Part shown: piece after piece, positions 15,924-22,951 of the stretch
Layout of the letters: every line of letters begins with the position of its first letter
How positions within the stretch are numbered: the first letter of the stretch is position 1
DNA from: an uncultured Lachnospiraceae bacterium
GTDB lineage: Bacteria > Bacillota > Clostridia > Lachnospirales > Lachnospiraceae
NCBI GenBank assembly: GCA_910588885.1
Contig: CAJUSQ010000023.1
Coordinates: 387-27,215, forward strand
Direction of reading: 5' to 3'
Length of the DNA: 26,829 nucleotides
Translations under genes and position numbers: made by a program
Notes under the pieces: model-generated
Database searches by the model: none
What the model saw: the letters and a program-made list of their open reading frames with translations, nothing else
Told to the model about the DNA's origin: nothing

Positions 15924-17630
15924 TTATCCGAAAATTAAATCCCGGCACCGATTAAAGCAGGCGAAAATCTCCTGCCGCCGGGGCCTGGCCAGATTCGAAG
16001 GGAGGTAGGAACCGGAGGCCAGAGAAGCCAGTCCCTTCCGGGTCAGCTGCTGTTCCAGTAAATCTACGATTTCCGTAAGTGTCCGCCCCGGACGGACATA
16101 ATGCTTGACCGCATAAGTCAGAAGATAGGACAGGGCAGAAAGCTGCTCCGTATCTGCCAGCTGTTCTAAGTAGCGCAAATCAATGGTTGTCCGGTTGATC
16201 TGGATGCTGTCTTTTCCCATTACCTTCATTTTTAGTCGATCATTCCCCGTAAGATTCCCGGCTGCCTTGGGGCATCGGGAGAAATCGGGCATTTGATAGC
16301 AGAGCCCTTCCGTATGGAGGGCAGGAAAGCCCGAAGCCGCTTCCTTTGCCCGCCCGGTAATGTCATAGGGCACGTAATCCTTCATCTGCAGAATCGTATC
16401 CGCCACATGGAAGTAAGCCCCGGAGCTTCCGGCGACGATAATAGAAGAAATTCCGCTTCTGTCATACAGGGAACGGACACGGCTGATAAAAGGGGTAATG
16501 GGCTCCTCTTTGTCGGAGATGACGCTCTGCATCAGCTGGTCCCGGATCATGAAGTTGGTGGCAGAGGTATCCTCGTCAATAAGGAACAGCTCTGAGCCGG
16601 ATTCAATGCTTTCGATGACATTGGCGGCCTGGGAGGTGCTGCCGCTGGCATCCTGAGTGGAAAAGGAGCCGGTGTCCCGTTTTCCGGGCAGGTCGTTGAT
16701 AAACAGGGAAATATCCGTGTTGCTGATATACCGGGAATCCTCGGCTCTCAGCTTAAAGGCGCTGCTGTCGGTAATCACGTATTCTCTGCCGTCTTTGGCA
16801 ATATGGTCATAGACGCCCATTTCCAGAGCATTCAGCAGGGTGGATTTCCCATGAAAGCCTCCGCCTACGATTAAAGTAATCCCGCAGGGGATGCCCATTC
16901 CCGTAAGGGGGCCGTGGTTTGGCAGCATCAGGGTCACTTCCATGGATTTCGGGCTTTGGAAGGGAACGGCCTGCTTTAAGGGCAGATGGGAGATGCCGGA
17001 CATTCTGGGCAGGATTGAGCCGTTTGCTACAAAGGCCGACAAGTGCAGGCGCTGCAGCTCCGCCCGGATAAACTGCTGGTCTTCGCAGAGGGAGGCCACG
17101 TCTGCCAGCTCCTGTTTGGGCAGGGCCTGGTAAAACAAGCTCTTGTCGATACAGGCCGGAAGAAAATCGAATAATATTTTAATCAGCTCCGGAGAATTGA
17201 TGGAGCGCCCATTGGCCGGAAACCCGATTTCCAGGCGGAAGTACAGGCTGCCGCTTTTGGGGTCAATTTCACAGCAGGAACGTTCCAGGATTTCCTGACC
17301 GCACTGGCTGATAAAGATCAGGCCGCTTTTCCCGGAGCCGCCGGCTTTTTTGCTGACGGCCCGAAGCTCCCGGCCCAACCGCCGGGTCAGATGATCCTGA
17401 AGGGCAATCCGCTTCGGGACCGTATCGTAGAGATGGGCCGGAAACCCGGCGGTTTTTCCATCGATTTCCAAATGCACCTTGGAAGGGGAGGCGAAAGGGT
17501 CTCCCTGCACGTGGTCGATGCCCAGGATATAATTGTTAAATTTATAACAACCTGCCAGGGATTTATAGGCCGGATAGCTTTTGTGGTTGATATTGTATAG
17601 TTCGTTTTTTAATTGCTGTGCCGTATTCAT
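15924..17630 (-). CDS. ABC-class ATPase (predicted P-loop ATPase, PF09818-like)
   Basis: This 568-aa soluble ATPase has Walker A LIVGGGFHGKSTLLNALEMG (residues 253-272), a serine-rich signature-like segment SGSTSQAANVIE (329-340), and Walker B ELFLIDEDTSATNFMIRD (347-364). The catalytic acid-rich IDED replaces the more usual DEP, as in the uncharacterised 'ABC-class ATPase' family. The first 240 residues form the family's own N-terminal domain. No membrane helices or permease partner occur, so it is not a transporter subunit; RNA- or DNA-related roles have been guessed for the family but none is established here. AGGAGG before the ATG at 17630 fixes the start, eight codons inside the longest frame. 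It diverges from the DUF4317 gene across a repeat block. Confidence 0.9.
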   Translation of the reverse strand: MNTAQQLKNELYNINHKSYPAYKSLAGCYKFNNYILGIDHVQGDPFASPSKVHLEIDGKTAGFPAHLYDTVPKRIALQDHLTRRLGRELRAVSKKAGGSGKSGLIFISQCGQEILERSCCEIDPKSGSLYFRLEIGFPANGRSINSPELIKILFDFLPACIDKSLFYQALPKQELADVASLCEDQQFIRAELQRLHLSAFVANGSILPRMSGISHLPLKQAVPFQSPKSMEVTLMLPNHGPLTGMGIPCGITLIVGGGFHGKSTLLNALEMGVYDHIAKDGREYVITDSSAFKLRAEDSRYISNTDISLFINDLPGKRDTGSFSTQDASGSTSQAANVIESIESGSELFLIDEDTSATNFMIRDQLMQSVISDKEEPITPFISRVRSLYDRSGISSIIVAGSSGAYFHVADTILQMKDYVPYDITGRAKEAASGFPALHTEGLCYQMPDFSRCPKAAGNLTGNDRLKMKVMGKDSIQINRTTIDLRYLEQLADTEQLSALSYLLTYAVKHYVRPGRTLTEIVDLLEQQLTRKGLASLASGSYLPSNLARPRRQEIFACFNRCRDLIFG

Positions 17631-17677
17631 AGTACCTCCTGTCTGAATCAACATATTTACATGAAGCGAAAATTAAG

Positions 17678-17789
17678 TTACAATAAAAGCGCAATCAAAT
17701 GCCAGGATTTATTTCCTTACGATAAAAGCGGAATCCGATGCCGGGATTTATTTCCTTAAAATAATAACGGAAAACCGATTTTTTGTAAA
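17678..17789 (+). repeat. 39-bp tandem repeat, two full copies and one decayed copy
   Basis: Copies begin at TTA 17678, 17717 and 17756, an exact 39-base period. The first two share TTAC-RATAAAAGCG and ATGCC-R-GGATTTATTTCC with few changes; the third keeps TTA-n-n-ATAATAACGGAA and drifts after that. The block fills the gap between the divergent ABC-class ATPase and DUF4317 genes, where promoters for both must lie, so it may hold protein-binding sites. No protein is encoded on either strand that I would accept. Confidence 0.75.
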
Positions 17790-17792
17790 TAG

Positions 17793-17868
17793 AAAAAGAA
17801 ACGGAACAGTCTGAAATAAAAAAAGAAATCAAAAAGAAACGGAGTAGCCTGAAATGACAAAAAAAGAA
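17793..17868 (+). repeat. 38-bp duplication of the DUF4317 gene's start region
   Basis: AAAAAGAAACGGAACAGTCT at 17793 is repeated as AAAAAGAAACGGAGTAGCCT at 17831, and the similarity continues (CTGAAATAAAAAAAGAAAT against CTGAAATGACAAAAAAAGAAAT). The second copy contains the ribosome-binding site and ATG of the DUF4317 gene. The first has ATA in the place of the ATG, so it is a dead copy of the start region. Confidence 0.7.
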
Positions 17869-18999
17869 ATTAGCGAATTGAAAAAGCTGTTTAAAAAAGA
17901 CGGAGGTTGCATTACCAGGATCTGCGGCTGCTATGTGGGCAACGAAAAGGACAAGATTACCACCTTCCGGGAGGCTTTCTACTCCCTTCAGGAGGAAGAT
18001 ACCTTTAAGTATTACGAGATTTTTAAGAAAACCCTGTCCGGGACGCCGGGCCGGAACCTGATTCAGCTGGAATTCCCACTGGGAGCGGAAGCGGAGGGAG
18101 GAACCCAGGAATTTCTGCTGCGGCTTCGCAACAGTGAACTGAAGGACGAAGAATTGCTGGAGGAATTTTACAATAAAGTAATCCAGTATTACTATTGTGA
18201 AGGAAACTATTTGATTTTGCTGATACATACGGCCTATGACGTGCCGGGGATGACCAGCGACGGGTTTGGCATGGAGGATGCGTCGGAAGAGGTGTATTCC
18301 TTTTTGCTCTGCTCCATTTGCCCGGTCAACCTGTCGAAGCCGGGACTGTCCTATCATCCGGACAGCAATCTCTTCCGGAACTGCAGCCGGGACTGGCTGG
18401 TGGATCTCCCCCAGATCGGATTTTTATTTCCGGCCTTTACGGACCGGAGTACGGATCTTCACAGCACCCTGTATTATACCAAGAATCCGGATGAGCCCCA
18501 TGAAGAATTTGTGGATTCCGTTTTGGGAGCGGCGCCGCCGATTCCGGTCAGCAGCCAGAAGGAAATGTTCCAGTCCCTGATTGAAGAAACTCTGGGGGAA
18601 AAGCGGGAATACGAAACGATTATGAGCATCCAGGAGAATGTCCAGGAGAAAATCGAGGAAAGCAAGGAAGAGCCGGAGCCTCTGACATTGGATAAACAGG
18701 ATGTGGCACGGATTTTTGCGGAATGCGGTGTGGAGGAAGAGAGGCTGCAGCAGTTTGAAAGCGCCTATGAACGGATTGTGCCGGAAGGAATTCCGTTAGT
18801 TGCGGCTAACCTCTTGAATACCCGGAAATTTGAGGTGAAAACCCCAAACATTACGGTGCAGGTGAAGCCGGAATTTACCCATCTTCTGGAAACAAAAGTC
18901 ATCGACGGACGCAACTGCCTGGTCATTGCCATTGAGGATAAGGTGGCGGTAAACGGGATTCCCCTCTATGACGACTATATGGAGACGGAAGAGCCTTAA
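17854..18999 (+). CDS. DUF4317 family protein
   Basis: The protein is 381 aa and soluble, with no signal peptide. The N-terminus (ISELKKLFKKDGGCITRICG, then CYVGNEKDKITTFREAFYSL) and the CPVNLSKPGLSYHPDSN and FLFPAFTDRSTDLHSTLYYT segments are the marks I know of DUF4317, an uncharacterised family common in Clostridia. The segment from about residue 240 to 275 is rich in E, Q and K and probably forms a coiled coil. The C-terminal 60 residues form a beta-rich unit (FEVKTPNITVQVKPEFTHLL). The ribosome-binding site CGGAG is modest, ten bases from the ATG. Function is unknown; the divergent ABC-class ATPase could be coregulated with it. Confidence 0.88.
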   Translation: MTKKEISELKKLFKKDGGCITRICGCYVGNEKDKITTFREAFYSLQEEDTFKYYEIFKKTLSGTPGRNLIQLEFPLGAEAEGGTQEFLLRLRNSELKDEELLEEFYNKVIQYYYCEGNYLILLIHTAYDVPGMTSDGFGMEDASEEVYSFLLCSICPVNLSKPGLSYHPDSNLFRNCSRDWLVDLPQIGFLFPAFTDRSTDLHSTLYYTKNPDEPHEEFVDSVLGAAPPIPVSSQKEMFQSLIEETLGEKREYETIMSIQENVQEKIEESKEEPEPLTLDKQDVARIFAECGVEEERLQQFESAYERIVPEGIPLVAANLLNTRKFEVKTPNITVQVKPEFTHLLETKVIDGRNCLVIAIEDKVAVNGIPLYDDYMETEEP

Positions 19000-19072
19000 G
19001 AAACCCGACGTGGAAATTCAGGAAATATTAATAAATATCTACAAAAAACAATCATTTCTCCCCATATGAATG

Positions 19073-19081
19073 TGATATAAT
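19073..19081 (+). promoter_or_regulatory. Extended -10 promoter for the L,D-transpeptidase gene
   Basis: TGATATAAT at 19073-19081 is a perfect extended -10; the matching -35 (CATTTC, 19053-19058) is poor. The predicted start is near 19088, giving a leader of about 160 bases before the ATG at 19247. Confidence 0.55.
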
Positions 19082-19123
19082 AGGAAAATATGACAGGGTG
19101 CTGCGTGAAAATCCATCAAATGC

Positions 19124-19184
19124 AGGAGGTACGTGGCCTAGGAAGTATGTGGGCCCAGGAAGTGCGCACTCCAGGAAGATACCT
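19124..19184 (+). repeat. Four AGGARG repeats in the L,D-transpeptidase leader
   Basis: AGGAGGTACGTG (19124), AGGAAGTATGTG (19140), AGGAAGTGCGCA (19157) and AGGAAGATACCT (19173) are spaced 16-17 bases apart. Each resembles a ribosome-binding site, but none has an ATG at the right distance that opens a convincing gene. GGTA in the first copy can pair with TACC in the last, and TGTCCC-TTTG-GGGACA (about 19183-19198) forms a further hairpin, so the leader is probably structured. Confidence 0.4.
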
Positions 19185-19246
19185 GTCCCTTTGGGGACAT
19201 GGCAGTGAAACACAAAACCAGCAACACACAGCAAGAGGTGAGACAG

Positions 19247-20821
19247 ATGCAGAGAACGAGAAAAAGCAGAAGGAGACAGCGAAGGGCAAGGCTGATTTTA
19301 GGGCTGATTTTGATACTGATCCTTTTATTGGGAATGACGTATTTATTTATTTCCCTTTATTTCCGAAAGCATTTTTTTCCTCATACGGAGATTAACGGGC
19401 TGAAAGTAGGCGGAATGACGGCCAAGGAAGCAGAGGAGAAGATCGCGGCCGATGTAGGAGATTATCTGCTGACTATTTTTGACCGGGATGGAGAGAAATA
19501 TCATATTATGGGACGGGAGATTGACAACAGCTATGTACCGGACGGCTCCCTGGAGAAAGCGCTGCAGGCTCAGAACGGATATGCCTGGATCCCGGCGTTG
19601 TTTCGGGAAAATCTGATCGATGTGGATACGCCGATGATCTACAGCGCCCAGAAGCTGGCAGAAGCGGTGGCGGCCCTGCCCTGTTTTGCCCCCGAAAATA
19701 TTACGGTTCCGGTTAATGCCGCCCTGGAGCGGAAGGAGGAAGGCTATGCCATCGTACCGGAGGTTCCCGGCAATCAAATGATTTTGGAAAAAGTAGTTGC
19801 AGCCGTGGAAGCGGCCGTGACGGCAGGGGAAGGAAACCTTACATTGACGGATGAAGTGTATACGGTACCGGAGCGGCTTAGCAGCAGCCCGGAGTTGATC
19901 GATGCCCTGAACCGGGTGAACGCCTGTATTGGAGCGGAGGTGACCTATAAAATTTCCGATTATGACGAGAAGCTGACGTCGGATCAGATCCTGGATATGA
20001 TTGAAGTACAGGAGGATTTCTCCATTATTTTGGATGAGAAAAAATTGGCGGATTATGTGCAGAAGCTTGCCAGCAAGTATAATACTTATGCGGATGTCCG
20101 GGAGTTTGCCACATCCTCAGGGGATAAGATAAAAATCGGCGGCGGCGACTATGGCTGGGTGATTCAGAAGGAGAAAGAAGCGGAACAGCTTAAGGAAAAT
20201 ATTTTAAGCGGCGCGCCGACGGTGCGGGAGCCGGTTTATTCCCAACGGGCTCAGGTAGAAGGCTTTGAGGACATCGGGACGACATATGTGGAAATTGATT
20301 ATACGAAACAGCATATGTGGTATTACGAAGAAGGGCAGTTGGTTTTGGAGTCGGATATTGTTTCCGGGAACATTGCTACCGGGAACGGTTCGCCGGATGG
20401 CGTTTTTAAGATTGTATACAAACAGAGCCCAGCGGTGCTGAAGGGAGAAGATTATGAGTCCAATGTAGACTATTTTATGCCCTTTGCTTACAATGTAGGA
20501 ATTCATGACGCTTCCTGGCGGACACAGTTCGGCGGCGAATTTTATAAGACCACAGGCTCCCACGGCTGTATCAATGCGCCGGGCGAAATTGCCTCGGAGC
20601 TGTACGGACGGATCAAAGTAGACACTCCGGTTATCGCCTATTATCGGGAGAAGGTTGAGCTGACAGCGGAAAACTGCAGGATTTCCAATGCTTATTCCTA
20701 TGTGAAGCCGCCGGAGGATGAGAAAAATAAAAACGGGCAGAGCGGCGCGGGAGAAACGGAAGGTGGAGAAGGCGCAGAATCTCCGGAAGAACCGCAGAAT
20801 CAGGAAATCCCGGAAGAATAG
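19247..20821 (+). CDS. Membrane-anchored L,D-transpeptidase (YkuD) with peptidoglycan-binding repeats
   Basis: This 524-aa cell-wall enzyme has a strongly basic N-terminus (RTRKSRRRQRRAR) leading to one helix at about residues 15-37. Two regions of the PG_binding_4 type follow: INGLKVGGMTAKEAEEKI near residue 49 and VNACIGAEVTYKISDYDEKL near 224. The YkuD catalytic domain covers about 345-467, with H420 (GIHDASW), H439 and the nucleophile C441 in GSHGCINAP. It would make 3-3 cross-links in peptidoglycan or attach proteins to it, outside the membrane. The tail after 485 is acidic and low-complexity. The start at 19247 has AGGTGA in front; the longer frame from 19199 does not. It lies in a cell-envelope neighbourhood. 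Confidence 0.93.
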   Translation: MQRTRKSRRRQRRARLILGLILILILLLGMTYLFISLYFRKHFFPHTEINGLKVGGMTAKEAEEKIAADVGDYLLTIFDRDGEKYHIMGREIDNSYVPDGSLEKALQAQNGYAWIPALFRENLIDVDTPMIYSAQKLAEAVAALPCFAPENITVPVNAALERKEEGYAIVPEVPGNQMILEKVVAAVEAAVTAGEGNLTLTDEVYTVPERLSSSPELIDALNRVNACIGAEVTYKISDYDEKLTSDQILDMIEVQEDFSIILDEKKLADYVQKLASKYNTYADVREFATSSGDKIKIGGGDYGWVIQKEKEAEQLKENILSGAPTVREPVYSQRAQVEGFEDIGTTYVEIDYTKQHMWYYEEGQLVLESDIVSGNIATGNGSPDGVFKIVYKQSPAVLKGEDYESNVDYFMPFAYNVGIHDASWRTQFGGEFYKTTGSHGCINAPGEIASELYGRIKVDTPVIAYYREKVELTAENCRISNAYSYVKPPEDEKNKNGQSGAGETEGGEGAESPEEPQNQEIPEE

Positions 20822-20828
20822 CAGAAAG

Positions 20829-20869
20829 CAGCCCCCTGTTTTACAAATTTTTTGCAAAACAGGGGGCTG
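20829..20869 (+). terminator. Terminator hairpin between convergent L,D-transpeptidase and flagellin genes
   Basis: A 14-bp perfect stem, CAGCCCCCTGTTTT (20829-20842) with AAAACAGGGGGCTG (20856-20869), has a 13-base loop. T-runs are short on both sides (TTATT on +, CTTTCTGC on -), so it may act for both genes. Confidence 0.7.
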
Positions 20870-20912
20870 TTATTGCGGTATTCCAGTGAATCCTTACGGA
20901 TGCGCCGGTTTG

Positions 20913-21680
20913 TTAAAATTGATACAATTGAATAACGCGTCCGAACTCTTCGTTCTGTTTTTTCTGCATATGCAGACGATATTCTTCCAAAATCTGGTTC
21001 TTCTTCAGATCCGAAACCGCTTTTCCATAATCCAGATCTTCAATCCGGCTGCGGGAAGCAGTGGTATTGTAGGAAGCATACTGGTTGAAATTCATGACAT
21101 GATCCAATGCGTTGGACTGGGCTCCCAGGCTGCTGCGGGAACCGGATACCATGTCAAGGGCTTTGTCAATGGCCGATAAGTCGAAATTGCCGGAACGTAC
21201 GTCAAAATCCGCAATCCCCAATTGCTCCAGGGTGGAGTTGGGCATCTGAAGGGTACTGCCGGAACCGTCGGGGCCGGATGCTACGTGAAGCCCGCCTGCG
21301 GAACCGTCTAATAAATTCTTCCCGTTAAACTGGGTATTGGAAGCAACGCTGGAGATCTGATCCTTCAGTTGGTCGATCTCCTGCTGAATGGAATCTAATT
21401 CATCCGGGCCGTAAATAGCGGTATTTCCGGCCTGTAAGCCCAATTCCCGAATCCTCTGCAGCGAATCTGTAATAGAAGAGAGTGCACCGTCGGATACTTT
21501 CAGCATATCGCTGGCCGTAGCCGCATTCCGGGTACCGACGTCATAGCCGTTGCTCTGTCTGAGAAGCTTCTCGGCAATCGCAAGCCCAGCCGCATCATCC
21601 GCGGCAGAATTGATTTTCTTTCCGGTAGATAATTGCTGGTAATAAGGCGAAGTAAGTCTGCCAATGCCGGTAATACTCAT
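20913..21680 (-). CDS. Short flagellin-like protein
   Basis: The protein is 255 aa, about the minimum for a flagellin. The N-terminal D0/D1 helix pattern is clear: QLSTGKKINSAADDAAGLAI followed by ALSSITDSLQRIRELGLQAG and, near residue 115, ASNTQFNGKNLLDGS. The C-terminal D1/D0 part has SRSSLGAQSNALDHVMNFNQ and SRIEDLDYGKAVSDLKKNQI. The variable outer domain is almost absent. The start MSITGIGRL is not the usual M-x-I-N-x-N, and the C-terminus (GRVIQLYQF) departs from the usual QxVLxLL end. GGGGG precedes the ATG. No other flagellar gene, FliS or FliW is near, so it may be an orphan or non-motility flagellin. Confidence 0.88.
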   Translation of the reverse strand: MSITGIGRLTSPYYQQLSTGKKINSAADDAAGLAIAEKLLRQSNGYDVGTRNAATASDMLKVSDGALSSITDSLQRIRELGLQAGNTAIYGPDELDSIQQEIDQLKDQISSVASNTQFNGKNLLDGSAGGLHVASGPDGSGSTLQMPNSTLEQLGIADFDVRSGNFDLSAIDKALDMVSGSRSSLGAQSNALDHVMNFNQYASYNTTASRSRIEDLDYGKAVSDLKKNQILEEYRLHMQKKQNEEFGRVIQLYQF

Positions 21681-21734
21681 AAGGAATCCCCCTTTCTGAT
21701 TATCTGGAATAATTGTGAATATTTTCCTATTTAT

Positions 21735-21763
21735 ATTATACTACGGCTCCTGATAATAGTACA
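21735..21763 (-). promoter_or_regulatory. Possible promoter for the flagellin-like gene
   Basis: On the minus strand TATAAT (21740-21735) follows TGTACT (21763-21758) with a 17-base spacer. I looked for a sigma-28 site (TAAA-N15-CCGATA) and did not find one with correct spacing, so control is more likely by sigma-A than by the flagellar sigma factor. Confidence 0.4.
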
Positions 21764-21789
21764 GAGGTTTTAAAATTAATTTCCGGACA

Positions 21790-22665
21790 CTATCTGAGAG
21801 CAGAGCCGGTTGATTCCCATCGCCCGCTGGCGCCGCAGGGCAGCACCAGGCCGTTGGAAGAAACGGGCAGGCCGATTTCCTGGGCGTCTATGACACCGGA
21901 AAAGGCTTTCAGCTCTGTTCCAAGCAGGTAGGCCAAAACGGCAGGCTGCAGACCGGTAGTATAGGAGTTGATCAGGAAAAACAACGGTTCCCTGGATAAG
22001 AGCCGGGTGCAGAGCTTTACCAGAGGGTGTATGGCGTCTTCGATTTTCCAGATTTCCCCTTTCGGGCCGCGGCCATAGGAAGGAGGATCCATAATCACCG
22101 CGTCATAGTGATTTTCCCTCCGGATTTCCCGCTCAACGAACTTGACGCAGTCGTCGACAATCCAGCGGATGGGAGCATCCCCCAGGCCCGAGGCTATGGC
22201 ATTTTCCTTTGCCCAGGTGACCATGCCCTTAGAAGCGTCCACATGGGTAACGGAAGCTCCGGCTGCGGCCGCCGCCAAGGTAGCCCCGCCCGTATAGGCG
22301 AATAAATTCAGCACCTTGACGGGCCGTCCGGCCCTTTGTATTTTCTGCCGAAACCAGTCCCAATTTACGGCCTGTTCCGGAAACAGCCCGGTGTGCTTAA
22401 AGCTGAAGGGCTTTAAATGGAACCGCAGGGATTGATATTCAATCTGCCACTGCTGGGGCAGGTCGAAAAACTCCCATTCCCCGCCGCCCTTCTGGCTGCG
22501 GTGATAATGGCCGTTGGGTTTCTTCCAGCCCGGCGCCTTCTTCGGGGTATCCCAAAGGATCTGAGGGTCCGGCCGTACCAAAATATAGTTTCCCCAGCGT
22601 TCCAGCTTTTCTCCTTTGGAGCAGTCAATTACCTCATAGTCCTTCCAATGATCCGCAATCCACAT
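21790..22665 (-). CDS. Class I SAM-dependent methyltransferase (RlmI/RlmK-like, no PUA domain)
   Basis: The protein is 291 aa. The SAM-binding motif I is VLNLFAYTGGATLAAAAAGA (residues 118-137), with D143 in THVDASK as the acidic ribose ligand, and the catalytic motif is IMDPPSYGRGP (191-201). The F-A-Y-T-G-G and DPPSYGRG forms are characteristic of the RlmI/RlmK group that methylates 23S rRNA, so an rRNA base is the probable substrate. Unlike RlmI it has no N-terminal PUA domain and is shorter. The start at 22665 is preferred because AAGGTAAGG lies just in front and the upstream extension looks non-coding. A TATAAT at 22683-22678 on the minus strand would give a transcript starting almost at the ATG, so its use is doubtful. 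Confidence 0.88.
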   Translation of the reverse strand: MWIADHWKDYEVIDCSKGEKLERWGNYILVRPDPQILWDTPKKAPGWKKPNGHYHRSQKGGGEWEFFDLPQQWQIEYQSLRFHLKPFSFKHTGLFPEQAVNWDWFRQKIQRAGRPVKVLNLFAYTGGATLAAAAAGASVTHVDASKGMVTWAKENAIASGLGDAPIRWIVDDCVKFVEREIRRENHYDAVIMDPPSYGRGPKGEIWKIEDAIHPLVKLCTRLLSREPLFFLINSYTTGLQPAVLAYLLGTELKAFSGVIDAQEIGLPVSSNGLVLPCGASGRWESTGSALR

Positions 22666-22876
22666 AATCCTTACCTTATTATAGTTGTAACAGGAGGCAT
22701 ACGCCCCTTGCTGCAATTTGTCCTTTCCTGATTTTTCTAAATTATAACGCCGCGGTACTTAAAACACAAGAAGCGATTTTGAATCGGGGAGGAAAAATCG
22801 GCGGGGACGGAAGGATTTTCCATAGGATATGGGCAGGGATAAGAGGAGGATCCCTTTGAAAATCTTCGCTCACATA

Positions 22877-22906
22877 TTGACAATCGTTGACACAAACCCG
22901 TATAAT
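22877..22906 (+). promoter_or_regulatory. Consensus sigma-A promoter for the glucosaminidase/cohesin operon
   Basis: TTGACA at 22877-22882, an 18-base spacer and TATAAT at 22901-22906 match consensus fully except for one extra spacer base. A second TTGACA-like element (TTGACA, 22887-22892) lies inside the spacer and is too close to function with this -10. The start point is near 22913 and the ATG is at 22952. Confidence 0.85.
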
Positions 22907-22951
22907 AGGTTCAAATCGGCAAAAAAAGGAATACATAGGTGGAGGCGGAAA

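Noticed and set aside
17678..17868. CRISPR array
   Set aside because: The repeats abut with no unique spacers between them, diverge along their length, and no cas gene is present.
19090..19395. A 101-codon plus-strand frame starting just after the extended -10 box
   Set aside because: It would be leaderless and runs through the start and transmembrane segment of the L,D-transpeptidase in another frame. Its composition is not protein-like apart from chance repeats.
20913..21680. Part of a flagellar gene cluster
   Set aside because: No FliS, FliW, CsrA, hook or motor genes lie on either side; the neighbours are an L,D-transpeptidase and a methyltransferase.
22877..22906. Second TTGACA at 22887 as an alternative -35
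   Set aside because: It is only eight bases from the TATAAT, too close for sigma-A. The first TTGACA with an 18-base spacer is used instead.
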